64,000 bases of DNA from Fibrisoma montanum (GTDB taxonomy: Bacteria > Bacteroidota > Bacteroidia > Cytophagales > Spirosomataceae), in assembly GCF_003583365.1 (NCBI RefSeq), contig NZ_QXED01000004.1, positions 62,001 to 126,000 on the forward strand, given 5' to 3'. A model generated the notes under the pieces. It made no database searches. It was given only the letters and a program-made list of their open reading frames with translations, and had not been told where the DNA came from. Shown piece after piece: positions 45,239-53,559 of the stretch; the first letter of the stretch is position 1; the number at the start of each line of letters is the position of its first letter. The translations under genes were made by a program, and so were the position numbers.

Positions 45239-46111
45239 TTACTTGGCATCAGTAGCGGGACCTTCTTCGCCGGTTGAAACCAGATTGAAGAATTGATCAA
45301 GCTTCGGTGTCAGGATAATTTCCGTACGACGGTTTACCTGACGAGTTGATGCCGTAGCGTTGTCGGCTTTGGGCGCATATTCGCCACGACCACCAGCCGT
45401 CAGACGCGCTGGGCTGATACCAAATTTGGTTTGCAGCATCCGAACGACTGACGTTGCACGCAGAACGCTAAGATCCCAGTTGTCTTTGATGTACTGGGTT
45501 GAAATAGGTACGATGTCCGTATGGCCTTCAACCAGGATGTTCAGGTCTTTATGATCAGCGGCTACTTTGGCCACTTTACCCAGGACCGTTTCGGCGCGGG
45601 CGTTAATATCGTAGCTACCTGAACGGAACAGCATTTTGTCGGAGATTGATACGTAGACAACCCCACCGCGGACCTCAACCTGTACGTCCTCGTCGTTCAC
45701 ATCTTCCAGCGAACGTTTCAGGCTTCTGACAAGAACGAGGTTGATCGAATCTTTCTTCTGCATAGACGACGACATACCAGCAATCGTCTCCAGCGATTTT
45801 TTCATACTCTCGGCACCAGCCTTGCTCACAACAGAGAGGTCGGCCATGCGATCAAGCAGGTTCGTGTTATTCTTCTTCAGATAGTCCAACTGGTTCTGCA
45901 GGTCACCCAGTTGCTTATCCTTATTCTGGATATCGGTTTCCCGAGTAGCCAGTTGAGTCCGCAGATCAGCTGTACGCCGGTCACAATCATTCAACGAAGC
46001 CTGGGCTTTGTCGCGAGCTTCCTGAAGGGCTTTGATCTCGGCCAGACGTTTCTTACTGGCACAGGAAGATAGCAGGGATAGAATAGCGCAGGCAAACAGT
46101 AAACGCTTCAT
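45239..46111 (-). CDS. OmpA family lipoprotein with coiled coil
   Basis: Predicted outer-membrane lipoprotein that binds peptidoglycan. The 290-residue protein has a lipoprotein signal with Cys at residue 17 (LLSSC), a long coiled-coil region (about 22-125, Lys/Gln/Asp-rich), and a C-terminal OmpA-like domain (about 150-275) with LFRSGSYDINARAETVLGKV, VEGHTDIVPIS and RAT...LTAGGRGEY, and NRRTEIILTP at the end. The GHTD peptidoglycan-binding motif is intact. A -7 box lies in the 225-base AT-rich spacer upstream. Confidence 0.92.
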   Translation of the reverse strand: MKRLLFACAILSLLSSCASKKRLAEIKALQEARDKAQASLNDCDRRTADLRTQLATRETDIQNKDKQLGDLQNQLDYLKKNNTNLLDRMADLSVVSKAGAESMKKSLETIAGMSSSMQKKDSINLVLVRSLKRSLEDVNDEDVQVEVRGGVVYVSISDKMLFRSGSYDINARAETVLGKVAKVAADHKDLNILVEGHTDIVPISTQYIKDNWDLSVLRATSVVRMLQTKFGISPARLTAGGRGEYAPKADNATASTRQVNRRTEIILTPKLDQFFNLVSTGEEGPATDAK

Positions 46112-46197
46112 GGGCTTTGATTAACTTTAAAACAGTGCTGAACGAAAAGACGGCCAACTGACCGTCATTTATTAAGTATGTTGGGTTAATTTTTGGA

Positions 46198-46205
46198 CAA
46201 AATTA
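46198..46205 (-). promoter_or_regulatory. -7 element for the OmpA lipoprotein gene
   Basis: The complement reads TAATTTTG. It lies 86 bases upstream of the ATG in an AT-rich spacer (46112-46336) with no other visible feature. Confidence 0.4.
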
Positions 46206-46336
46206 ATAAAAACACTGGTTTTATTATGTACTAATTTTTAAGGCTGATTCTTTATTTTGTGTAGTTCTCCTTTACGAAAACCTGATCATCAATTTGTCCG
46301 GTTGTCTAAAAGACTAGGTTTCGCCTGAGCGCAATC

Positions 46337-47737
46337 TCATAAAAGTTGGCTTATCCCGTAAGCGCTTACTCCCAGAATTGACAGCACGCTCAACCAGAAC
46401 CAGGCATCGTACCAGCGGGAGGGCGTTAGCTCAGCCGGAAGCTGACGGTACCGGAATACGAACGCGGCCCAAACCACAACCAGTAAGAGCACAGACGTTG
46501 CCAGGCCGCCTAGTAAAATCATTAGAACCGGCAGTTTGATACCCAGAAATAGCAGGCACCAAATGGCCGGGAATACACAGGATAAAATGGATAACGTACG
46601 TTTCCGAATAGCCGGGTCATCAAAACGAACCCAGCCGAGCTGGCCAAATGCATCACCAAAAATGCGCGCCCAGCTGGCCGTGGCGGTGAACAGGGTTGAG
46701 TACAATACAAAGAAAGCACCAATCAGAAAAACGACCTTTGCCCCCGGCCCGAGCGTGGTGGTCATGAGCCGCGACAACGTTTCGACCATGGCATAGCCTT
46801 CAGGGATCCGGCCCTGTTCGTGTAGCAGCGATGCGCCAAGCAGATAAAAGGCGGCCGTTACGGTGGTGTAAACAACCATTGAAAACAGCGCGTCGACGGT
46901 CATGACCCGAATCCAGCCCCGTGCCCGTTCGGCCCAGGCGCTGGCTTCGCTTGCGGGTGAGGTCACGCGCGGTCCGGTATACGTAGCATAACCTTTTTCA
47001 ATGCACCAGTAGTTGTAGTACATAATCTCATCGCCCCCAACCCCCGTGATACCAAAGGCTGCTAATGCTACTCCGACGGTAGCAGGAGGCAGGGAAAAGG
47101 TCAACCCGGTGCCGATATCTTCTCCGCTGATAGCGTAGGGCGTCCATTGCAGCAGCAGCAACGACAGCAGAATCAGCGCCGTAAACCCAATAATCATCAA
47201 CAGGGTGCCTTTTTCGATCCAGCCGTAGTTGCCGCGGTAGATAAGCAGCGCTGTAACAAGAGCCGACAGGATAGCCCACCACGTGACGCTGAGCACAGGC
47301 AGTGCCATGTTGAGAACCAGCGCGACACCACCCACAATGCCGCCAACCTGCAAAAGCTTCAGGCCCTGTAGGCTCAGCCACACCCAGATGGTCCAGTGGG
47401 TAGTGCGAATCCGCCAGCCCGGCAGTTGATTCAGCGACTGCATGGTGGGCAGGCCCGTGTAAATCGCGTTTTTGCCAAATTCAATCTGGAGAGCTACTTT
47501 CACAAGGCAACTAACCAGAATTACCCAGAACGTGATAAAGCCTGCTTTGGCACCCAGCGCGGTAGTGGCAATTAGTTCACCAGACCCGACAATGGCCGCC
47601 GATAGGATAAAACCTGGCCCCAAATGGCGCAATCGGCCGATAAAGGTTGTCGGCGCGGGCCGTATGCGGGCCGTGGACAATACGTACGGATCGTACGATT
47701 CAGCAGCCGAGGGAGCGGGCGGGGTTGAAGCAGACAT
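46337..47737 (-). CDS. divergent Nramp family transporter without the canonical metal-binding motifs
   Basis: Integral-membrane protein of 466 residues with about eleven hydrophobic segments and the overall Nramp pattern. In the first helix, where Mn/Fe transporters have DPGN, it reads IVGSGELIATT (about 46-56), and in the sixth helix, where they have MPH, it reads GITGVGGDEIMYYNYW. So the usual metal ligands are replaced, and the substrate may be another divalent ion or something else. I chose the ATG at 47737; the frame runs up to 48001 but that part overlaps the divergent lactonase gene and is not membrane-like. Confidence 0.8.
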   Translation of the reverse strand: MSASTPPAPSAAESYDPYVLSTARIRPAPTTFIGRLRHLGPGFILSAAIVGSGELIATTALGAKAGFITFWVILVSCLVKVALQIEFGKNAIYTGLPTMQSLNQLPGWRIRTTHWTIWVWLSLQGLKLLQVGGIVGGVALVLNMALPVLSVTWWAILSALVTALLIYRGNYGWIEKGTLLMIIGFTALILLSLLLLQWTPYAISGEDIGTGLTFSLPPATVGVALAAFGITGVGGDEIMYYNYWCIEKGYATYTGPRVTSPASEASAWAERARGWIRVMTVDALFSMVVYTTVTAAFYLLGASLLHEQGRIPEGYAMVETLSRLMTTTLGPGAKVVFLIGAFFVLYSTLFTATASWARIFGDAFGQLGWVRFDDPAIRKRTLSILSCVFPAIWCLLFLGIKLPVLMILLGGLATSVLLLVVVWAAFVFRYRQLPAELTPSRWYDAWFWLSVLSILGVSAYGISQLL

Positions 47738-47811
47738 GGTTACCGGGGCGTTGTCGAAACCTACTATGTCGGCTGATGACAGTAGATTAGTGGGCTCATT
47801 TCGTTTATCGT

Positions 47812-47829
47812 CAAAGCAACATTGCTTTG
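47812..47829. promoter_or_regulatory. palindrome in the divergent Nramp-like/lactonase promoter region
   Basis: CAAAGCAA (47812-47819) and TTGCTTTG (47822-47829) form a perfect eight-base inverted repeat with a two-base centre. Each half is one base off the TAnnTTTG -7 box on its own strand, so the site may be a pair of back-to-back -7 elements or an operator shared by both genes. Confidence 0.4.
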
Positions 47830-47839
47830 TTTTCTCCTT

Positions 47840-48964
47840 ATGAAATCGGTTCTCACTTCCATCCTGTGCCTGATTATGTTGAGTGCATTCGCTCAGTCGC
47901 CTAAAGAAATCCTGTACGTTGGCACCTATTCGGTGCGTGGCAGCGAAGGCATATACGTATTTGAATTTGATCGGTCTACCGGCGACTTGAAACAGATACA
48001 AACCGTATCAAACGATAAAAGTCCGTCGTTTCTAGCCATTCATCCGTCCGGGAATTATATGTATTCCGTCAACGAAGGGGCTGATAAGAACGGGGGGGTG
48101 AGCGCTTATGCCATCGAGCCTGGAACAGGCACGCTGAAACCACTGAACCAGCAATCGTCGAAGGGGCGCGGGCCTTGTCACGTCAGCATCGATCAAACCG
48201 GTAAGCTGGCGTTTGTTTCAAATTACGGGGGTGGTGTTTTCACCGTTCTGCCTATCAAGGCCGATGGAACCCTGGGCGAACCGAGTGAATCAATAGAATA
48301 CACAGGAAGCGGCCCCAACCAGCAGCGACAGGAAAAACCGCATATTCATTCGGCCACTCTCTCGCCCGACAATCGCTTTGTGTATGTAGCTGACCTGGGC
48401 TCCGACAAAGTTTACATTTACGAAATCGATCCGGCAAACGGCAAGGTGAAACCAGCGTCGACGCCGTTTGCTTCCGTGAAGCCAGGGTCGGGACCGCGCC
48501 ATCTGGCAATCCACCCGAATGGTCGTTACGTGTACGTTGTAGAAGAACTGACCTCCGCCGTAGCCAGTTTTAATCGCGATGCCAGAACGGGTGCATTAAC
48601 GCTGCTTCAGGATAACGTAAAGACGCTGCCGGCCGACTTTAGTGGCAACAACACCAGCGCCGACATTCATACCGATCCCGCCGGTAAGTTTTTGTATCAG
48701 TCAAACCGGGGCTTCAATGCACTGGCTATGATGTCGATTGCTACAGATGGCAAAGTGACGCTGATCGGGCAGCAGCCAACGGGCGGCAAAACTCCTCGTA
48801 ATTTTTTGATTGATCCGAAAGGGCAATACGTGCTGGCGGCTAATCAGGAAACAGATAATATCACCATTTTCCGCCTGGATTCTAAAACCGGAAAGCTGAC
48901 CGATACGGGTAAATCCGTGCGTGTACCATCGCCTGTGTGTCTGAAACTTATGACGGTTCGGTAA
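47840..48964 (+). CDS. lactonase family protein (6-phosphogluconolactonase-like beta-propeller)
   Basis: Seven-bladed propeller of the lactonase (Pgl/YbhE) family, 374 residues. The N-terminus is a signal peptide (MKSVLTSILCLIMLSAFAQ), so the protein is exported, unlike E. coli Pgl, and the natural substrate may not be 6-phosphogluconolactone. Repeats of the form FLAIHPSGNYMYSVNE and HLAIHPNGRYVYVVEE recur along the chain. The ATG at 47840 begins the signal peptide; an in-frame TTG at 47822 lies in the palindrome. Confidence 0.85.
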   Translation: MKSVLTSILCLIMLSAFAQSPKEILYVGTYSVRGSEGIYVFEFDRSTGDLKQIQTVSNDKSPSFLAIHPSGNYMYSVNEGADKNGGVSAYAIEPGTGTLKPLNQQSSKGRGPCHVSIDQTGKLAFVSNYGGGVFTVLPIKADGTLGEPSESIEYTGSGPNQQRQEKPHIHSATLSPDNRFVYVADLGSDKVYIYEIDPANGKVKPASTPFASVKPGSGPRHLAIHPNGRYVYVVEELTSAVASFNRDARTGALTLLQDNVKTLPADFSGNNTSADIHTDPAGKFLYQSNRGFNALAMMSIATDGKVTLIGQQPTGGKTPRNFLIDPKGQYVLAANQETDNITIFRLDSKTGKLTDTGKSVRVPSPVCLKLMTVR

Positions 48965-49129
48965 CTGACTTTGCGGGCATGTGATCGGCTACGTAGCGCA
49001 TAAGCCCTTCACAAACAAGGTAAAGAGGCCGTTTACTAGACTTTTTACACCCTTTGACAATAAAAAATGGGAAGAAATAACTAATTCTCAGATAAAGGCG
49101 TTATCTTTAGAAGTTGTTAAAATATTACA

Positions 49130-49321
49130 ATGCAAACAGGAACAGTTAAGTTTTTTAATGAGTCGAAAGGATTCGGCTTCATTAAGCCGGATGTCGCCGG
49201 TGATGACATTTTTGTCCACGCATCGGGACTCATTGACCAAATTCGTGAAAACGATAAGGTGAAATTCGAAGTTGAACGCGGCAAGAAAGGTTTGAATGCC
49301 GTCAACGTCGAAGTTGTTTAG
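49130..49321 (+). CDS. cold-shock domain protein
   Basis: Single-stranded nucleic-acid-binding protein of 63 residues. RNP1 is KGFGFI (13-18) and RNP2 is DIFVH (26-30), both intact; the chain starts MQTGTVKFFNESKG. It acts as an RNA chaperone or in transcript antitermination. A possible -7 box TATCTTTA lies at 49102-49109, and the spacer from 48965 has no other gene. A terminator follows. Confidence 0.95.
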   Translation: MQTGTVKFFNESKGFGFIKPDVAGDDIFVHASGLIDQIRENDKVKFEVERGKKGLNAVNVEVV

Positions 49322-49356
49322 ATCGGAAGCCACTGAGGATTTAAGCTAACGTTAAG

Positions 49357-49382
49357 AACATGCCGCAAGGCATGTTTTTTCG
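49357..49382 (+). terminator. terminator after the cold-shock gene
   Basis: AACATGCC, a GCAA loop, and GGCATGTT followed by a T run make a compact rho-independent terminator. Confidence 0.85.
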
Positions 49383-49469
49383 TTTTCACAGGGTTCATAC
49401 TCAATTTGATACGTCTTACAGCAAAGTTGCCTAACTTGACCTGACGTTTTATCCCGAAACAACTGTCCC

Positions 49470-50132
49470 ATGAAAACGACCCTACTATCTGCCGGCCTTT
49501 GGTTAGCCGCTGGTCTGGCTTGCGCTTGTCAGGCCCAGACCAACGTATTGAATCGCGTTTCACAGGGTGATCCTACCAGCACCGCCGTAGCCAGTGCAAC
49601 CGATACGACAGCGGCCAACGACTCTACGATTGCCATGCTGGATAAGGTTATTGCGTCGAACGGCGCGGGGAACAAAGCGGCTACGGTCGAAGCGCTCCAG
49701 ACCAGTTCGGCGGCTCTCGAACAGGAAGCGGGTAAAAGCACTACCAGTTTCAAGGATAAATTAATGAGCCAGGCCGGAAATCTGAAAAAGCTCATACCGC
49801 TGGCTCAAACTGGTGCACTGGGTGGGAATGTTCTCCAAAAAGCGATTGGCCTGGCAAAAATGGCGTTTGCCGCGAATAAACTTCAGAGCCTGATGGGCGG
49901 GGGTGGAAGCCTGTTGTCGAATATTGGTGGACTGACGTCTAATCTTAATGTCCTGAAGGGCGCTTTGCCTTTGATTGGTGGCGGCTCGTCAAACACGGGA
50001 AACTCGCTGATCAGCGGGGCATTGGGTGGTTTGTCCAAGCTCAGGCAGGCGGGACCTGCTGCGTCGGCGGCTGAACCGGCGGTACGTGGGCAGCTCAACA
50101 ATGTGCTGGGATTTGTGAAGGGTGTGCTTTAA
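49470..50132 (+). CDS. exported protein of unknown function, Gly/Leu/Ser-rich
   Basis: Not recognised. The 220-residue protein has a signal peptide (about 1-23; Cys at 18 and 20 leave a weak lipobox possible). Then come a Thr/Ser/Ala/Asp-rich part (about 25-90), a helical stretch (about 90-135, KLIPLAQTGALGGNVLQKAI), and a Gly-rich region with MGGGGSLLSNIGGL and PLIGGGSSNTGNSLISGA (about 138-190) before a helical tail. No enzyme motif is seen. The end lies 88 bases before the P1 peptidase start, on the same strand. Confidence 0.6.
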   Translation: MKTTLLSAGLWLAAGLACACQAQTNVLNRVSQGDPTSTAVASATDTTAANDSTIAMLDKVIASNGAGNKAATVEALQTSSAALEQEAGKSTTSFKDKLMSQAGNLKKLIPLAQTGALGGNVLQKAIGLAKMAFAANKLQSLMGGGGSLLSNIGGLTSNLNVLKGALPLIGGGSSNTGNSLISGALGGLSKLRQAGPAASAAEPAVRGQLNNVLGFVKGVL

Positions 50133-50220
50133 ACACGGGTACTTTTCGGATTTATGCCGTATCGGAACACGAAACAAGGCCGGCGTGTGTATGCTTTCGG
50201 GTTCCAGCGTATTTTTGGGC

Positions 50221-51336
50221 ATGAAGACCGCCCTGCTCTTATATTCTCTACTCTGCTTGTCTCTAACTACATCAGTTGCGCAACCAAACAAACGACCCCG
50301 GGAATACGGTATTCGGTTTGGGGTAGTGCCTACAGGTCCACTAAACACCATCACCGACGTACCGAGTGTCCGGGTTGGGCAGGTGACGCTTCAGCAGGGA
50401 ACAAGCGTTCGGACCGGCGTTACGGCCATTCTGCCGCATAAAGACAACATCTTCCAGCAGAAAGCGCCCGCAGCCATTTACATTGGAAACGGGTTCGGTA
50501 AGCTCACCGGCTACAGTCAGGTTGAGGAACTGGGCACGCTTGAAACACCCATCGTCCTCACCAATACGCTAAGTGTACCGACAGCCACCGATGCGCTGAT
50601 CGACTATACATTGGCGCAGCCCGGTAATGGCCGCGTACGATCAGTCAATCCCGTAGTCGGCGAAACCAACGACGGCTTTCTGAATGATATTCGTGGGCGT
50701 CACGTCACTAAACAACACGTACTTCAGGCGCTTCAGCAAGCCAAAACCGGTCCGGTTGAGGAAGGAAACGTTGGGGCCGGCACCGGAACCGTATGCTTTG
50801 GCTTCAAAGGAGGGATTGGTACGTCGTCCCGAAAACTGCCCGCGTCATTAGGCGGGTATACTGTAGGGGTATTGGTGCAGACAAATTTCGGCGGGGTGTT
50901 ACAGATTGCCGGCGTACCGGTTGGCGTCAGGCTCGGGGCGTATGACTTTAAGGAAAAGCTGGACGGCTCGTGTATGATCGTAGTGCTCACCGATGCACCG
51001 CTGGACGCGCGTAATCTCCGACGGCTCGCCAAACGGGCGTTTATGGGCCTAGCCCGTACGGGAGGTATTGCGTCCAACGGCAGCGGAGATTATGTCATTG
51101 CCGCATCGACCGCGTACCGCATTCCGCACGAAACGACCAGCCAGTTTGATGAAGTGAAACACCTGCGTAACGACAACATTTCTCCCCTTTTTATGGCGGC
51201 TATCGAAGCCACCGAAGAAGCGATTATTAATTCACTGTTTGCGGCCCAGACTCTCTCCGGCGATCAGGGGCACCGGGTCAGTGCTTTGCCGGTAGACCAG
51301 GTGCTTGACCTGCTCCGCAAAGCTGGTCAACTCTAA
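50221..51336 (+). CDS. P1 family peptidase (DmpA/beta-aminopeptidase-like)
   Basis: Self-processing N-terminal nucleophile aminopeptidase of the DmpA family, 371 residues. After a signal peptide (MKTALLLYSLLCLSLTTSVAQ, 1-21 in two parts), the protein has ITDVPSVRVGQVTL, GNGFGKLTGYSQVEELGTLE, GAGTGTVCFGFKGGIGTSSR and, near residue 280, ASNGSGDYVIAAST, which contains the Ser expected to become the N-terminal nucleophile. I chose the ATG at 50221, since the frame upstream to 50122 overlaps the previous gene and lacks a leader. Confidence 0.88.
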   Translation: MKTALLLYSLLCLSLTTSVAQPNKRPREYGIRFGVVPTGPLNTITDVPSVRVGQVTLQQGTSVRTGVTAILPHKDNIFQQKAPAAIYIGNGFGKLTGYSQVEELGTLETPIVLTNTLSVPTATDALIDYTLAQPGNGRVRSVNPVVGETNDGFLNDIRGRHVTKQHVLQALQQAKTGPVEEGNVGAGTGTVCFGFKGGIGTSSRKLPASLGGYTVGVLVQTNFGGVLQIAGVPVGVRLGAYDFKEKLDGSCMIVVLTDAPLDARNLRRLAKRAFMGLARTGGIASNGSGDYVIAASTAYRIPHETTSQFDEVKHLRNDNISPLFMAAIEATEEAIINSLFAAQTLSGDQGHRVSALPVDQVLDLLRKAGQL

Positions 51337-51477
51337 GGGATGACTCCTGTGCAGAATAAGTTGGTAAACAAAACGGACGGGCTAAGTAGTTTATCTCAAT
51401 AACATCCGCGTTCTGATTACCTCCCCGGATACGTTAACTAATTAACCCTTTGGAGGTTAAGGGTTTTATAAGACACT

Positions 51478-52944
51478 ATGCACAAGAATAATACCCTAAC
51501 CCGACTCGTTCTGCTGATTGCCCTGGCAACGTTGACAACCTGTTCCCGCAATCCCGTTACGGGCAAGCGTGAGGTGATTCTCATGTCGAAAGAGCAGGAA
51601 ATTGCCCTTGGTCAGGAGTCGCACCCGACGGTAGTTTCCAGCATGGGTTTGTATGAAGACAAACGCCTTCAGGATTTCATCAATGAAAAAGGAAAAGCGA
51701 TGGCCCGCATTTCGCACCGTCCGGATCTGCCGTATCAGTTTTACATCGTCGATTCGCCGGTTGTAAATGCGTTTGCTGTGCCGGGTGGCTACGTTTATTT
51801 TACGCGTGGTATCATGGCGCATTTTAATAATGAAGCTGAATTTGCGGGGGTGCTCGGACACGAAATCGGCCATATTACGGCCCGGCATTCGGCCCGCCAG
51901 CAGAGTACACAACTGTTTGGTACGGCCGGGCTGATTCTGGGTTCGGTGCTGCTGGACAAAACCGGTCAACTGACCGAAGCTGCTGCACAGGGGCTCCAAT
52001 TGGCCCTGCTCGGTTACAGCCGCGCTCATGAAACCGAATCCGATGGTATTGGCGTGGAGTACTCGAGCAAAATCGGATATGATGCCAAGCAGATGGCTGG
52101 TTTCTTCGGAACGATCAAACGTATTCAGGATAACTCAGGGCAGGCCATCCCGCAGTTTCAGTCGACCCACCCCGATCCGGGCAACCGCAACAAGCGGGTG
52201 TTGGAACTTGCGCAGCAGTATCAGACCAAAAATCCGGGAAATTACCAGGTCGATCGGGAGTCGTACCTGCGGATGATCGACGGCCTTGTTTTTGGCGAAG
52301 ATCCAAAACAGGGGTTTGTTGAAAACGATGTGTTTTATCACCCCCAGCTCAAATTTCAGTTTCCTGTACCAAACGGCTGGCAGCACCAGAACTCACCAAG
52401 TCAGTTTCAGATGGCCGCAAAAGACGGTAAGTCGGCAATGATTCTGATGCTGGCAAAAGGCAATTCGCTCGACGAAGCCGCTCAAAACACGGTGCAGCAG
52501 TTTGGGCTGCGTGTGTTGGAAAACCAGCGGACGACTATAAACGGGAACCCGGCCTACGTGCTCATTTCGCAGCAGCAACCCCAGCAGGGGCAGCAACAGC
52601 AACAGACTACCCAAAATGCGTTGCAGATCGCTTCCTGGCTGATTCAGTACAACGGCAGCATTTATGCATTGCACGGACTGGCGGCTGTGCAGGGGTTCAA
52701 TGGCCCGTTCCGGACGTTTCAGCAGGTGGCTGGTGGATTTCGTCAACTAACGGATTCTGACAAGCTGAACCGCCAGCCCGAACGCGTACGGGTGAAAAGC
52801 GCTCCCCGCGACGGTACGTTCCGCGAGGTCATGACGGCGCTGGGCATGCCTGCTAACCGTCTCGAAGAGCTGGGAACCCTAAACAGCCTGCGTGCTGATG
52901 ACCGCGTCGCCCGCGGCACCCTGGTAAAGGTAGTAACGCGTTGA
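51478..52944 (+). CDS. M48 family metalloprotease lipoprotein
   Basis: Predicted periplasmic zinc protease of the BepA/Oma1 type, which acts on misfolded outer-membrane proteins. The 488-residue protein has a lipoprotein signal (Cys at 22, ATLTTC), NAFAVPGGYVYFTRG (about 98-112), the zinc motif HEIGH near 128-132, and ETESDGIG near 184-191 with the third zinc ligand. A Gln-rich linker (about 360-378) and a LysM-like C-terminal segment (about 435-488) follow. A 16-pair hairpin separates it from the convergent DUF6265 gene. Confidence 0.9.
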   Translation: MHKNNTLTRLVLLIALATLTTCSRNPVTGKREVILMSKEQEIALGQESHPTVVSSMGLYEDKRLQDFINEKGKAMARISHRPDLPYQFYIVDSPVVNAFAVPGGYVYFTRGIMAHFNNEAEFAGVLGHEIGHITARHSARQQSTQLFGTAGLILGSVLLDKTGQLTEAAAQGLQLALLGYSRAHETESDGIGVEYSSKIGYDAKQMAGFFGTIKRIQDNSGQAIPQFQSTHPDPGNRNKRVLELAQQYQTKNPGNYQVDRESYLRMIDGLVFGEDPKQGFVENDVFYHPQLKFQFPVPNGWQHQNSPSQFQMAAKDGKSAMILMLAKGNSLDEAAQNTVQQFGLRVLENQRTTINGNPAYVLISQQQPQQGQQQQQTTQNALQIASWLIQYNGSIYALHGLAAVQGFNGPFRTFQQVAGGFRQLTDSDKLNRQPERVRVKSAPRDGTFREVMTALGMPANRLEELGTLNSLRADDRVARGTLVKVVTR

Positions 52945-52950
52945 CGGTAA

Positions 52951-52994
52951 CCTCATCGGACCGCTGTGAACCAGGCTTCAGCGGTCCGATGAGG
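52951..52994. terminator. hairpin between the M48 and DUF6265 genes
   Basis: CCTCATCGGACCGCTG (52951-52966) pairs perfectly over 16 bases with CAGCGGTCCGATGAGG (52979-52994). No T run is present, but the convergent position supports a shared transcript end. Confidence 0.65.
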
Positions 52995-53000
52995 TGCTGA

Positions 53001-53498
53001 TTACCGAACTCGGTAAAATACGAACAGGTCGTTGAACGTCCAGTTACCGTCTTTAGGCTGGCCGCGCCGGATAACGAGTTGGTCGGGACCGCGCTGCTCG
53101 TAGATGATCCGGATTGACGCATCCTCCTTTTCAAACAGGGCCTGGTCCGGTTTCGCTTCAATGAATTTATAGCGATCAGACTTGTCTTTCTCTTCGACGC
53201 CAATCAGACCGGGTTTGAAGTGCTTCACCATCGCTACTGGGCCTGCGGGGGTCTGCTCAAACGCAAACAATTCGTAAAGCGTCACTTTTTCGTCTTTCAT
53301 CATGCGAATGAAGCCCACGATGTTATCACCGGCGGGAGCGGTCCAGTCTGCTTCAATCGGGCCGCCGTTGTACGTTCCCAGCCAGTGACCGGCCAGAAAC
53401 TTGATGTCGTTGAGCGTACCGGTTTTCGGCTGGCTTTGCCCGAAAGCGGCAGCAGCGAAAACGGAGCAAAGAATGAAAAGGCTTACACGGGTTTTCAT
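53001..53498 (-). CDS. DUF6265-like exported protein
   Basis: Small exported protein of 165 residues, function unknown. A signal peptide (about 1-21, ending AAFGQ) precedes a lipocalin-like beta domain with IKFLAGHWLGTYNGGPIEAD (about 32-51), WTAPAGDNIVGFIRMMKDEKV and LYELFAFEQTP, which resembles the DUF6265 pattern. It is 61 bases downstream of the M28 peptidase on the same strand, so they could be co-transcribed. Confidence 0.65.
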   Translation of the reverse strand: MKTRVSLFILCSVFAAAAFGQSQPKTGTLNDIKFLAGHWLGTYNGGPIEADWTAPAGDNIVGFIRMMKDEKVTLYELFAFEQTPAGPVAMVKHFKPGLIGVEEKDKSDRYKFIEAKPDQALFEKEDASIRIIYEQRGPDQLVIRRGQPKDGNWTFNDLFVFYRVR

Positions 53499-53559
53499 GA
53501 ATTTGTTAAGTTGTACTTCAGGAAGTTAAAAAAAGTGGCCTATACTTACCGCATTTCGG

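Noticed and set aside
47738-48001. N-terminal extension of the Nramp-like protein by 88 codons
   Set aside because: It overlaps the start and signal peptide of the divergent lactonase gene and is not hydrophobic.
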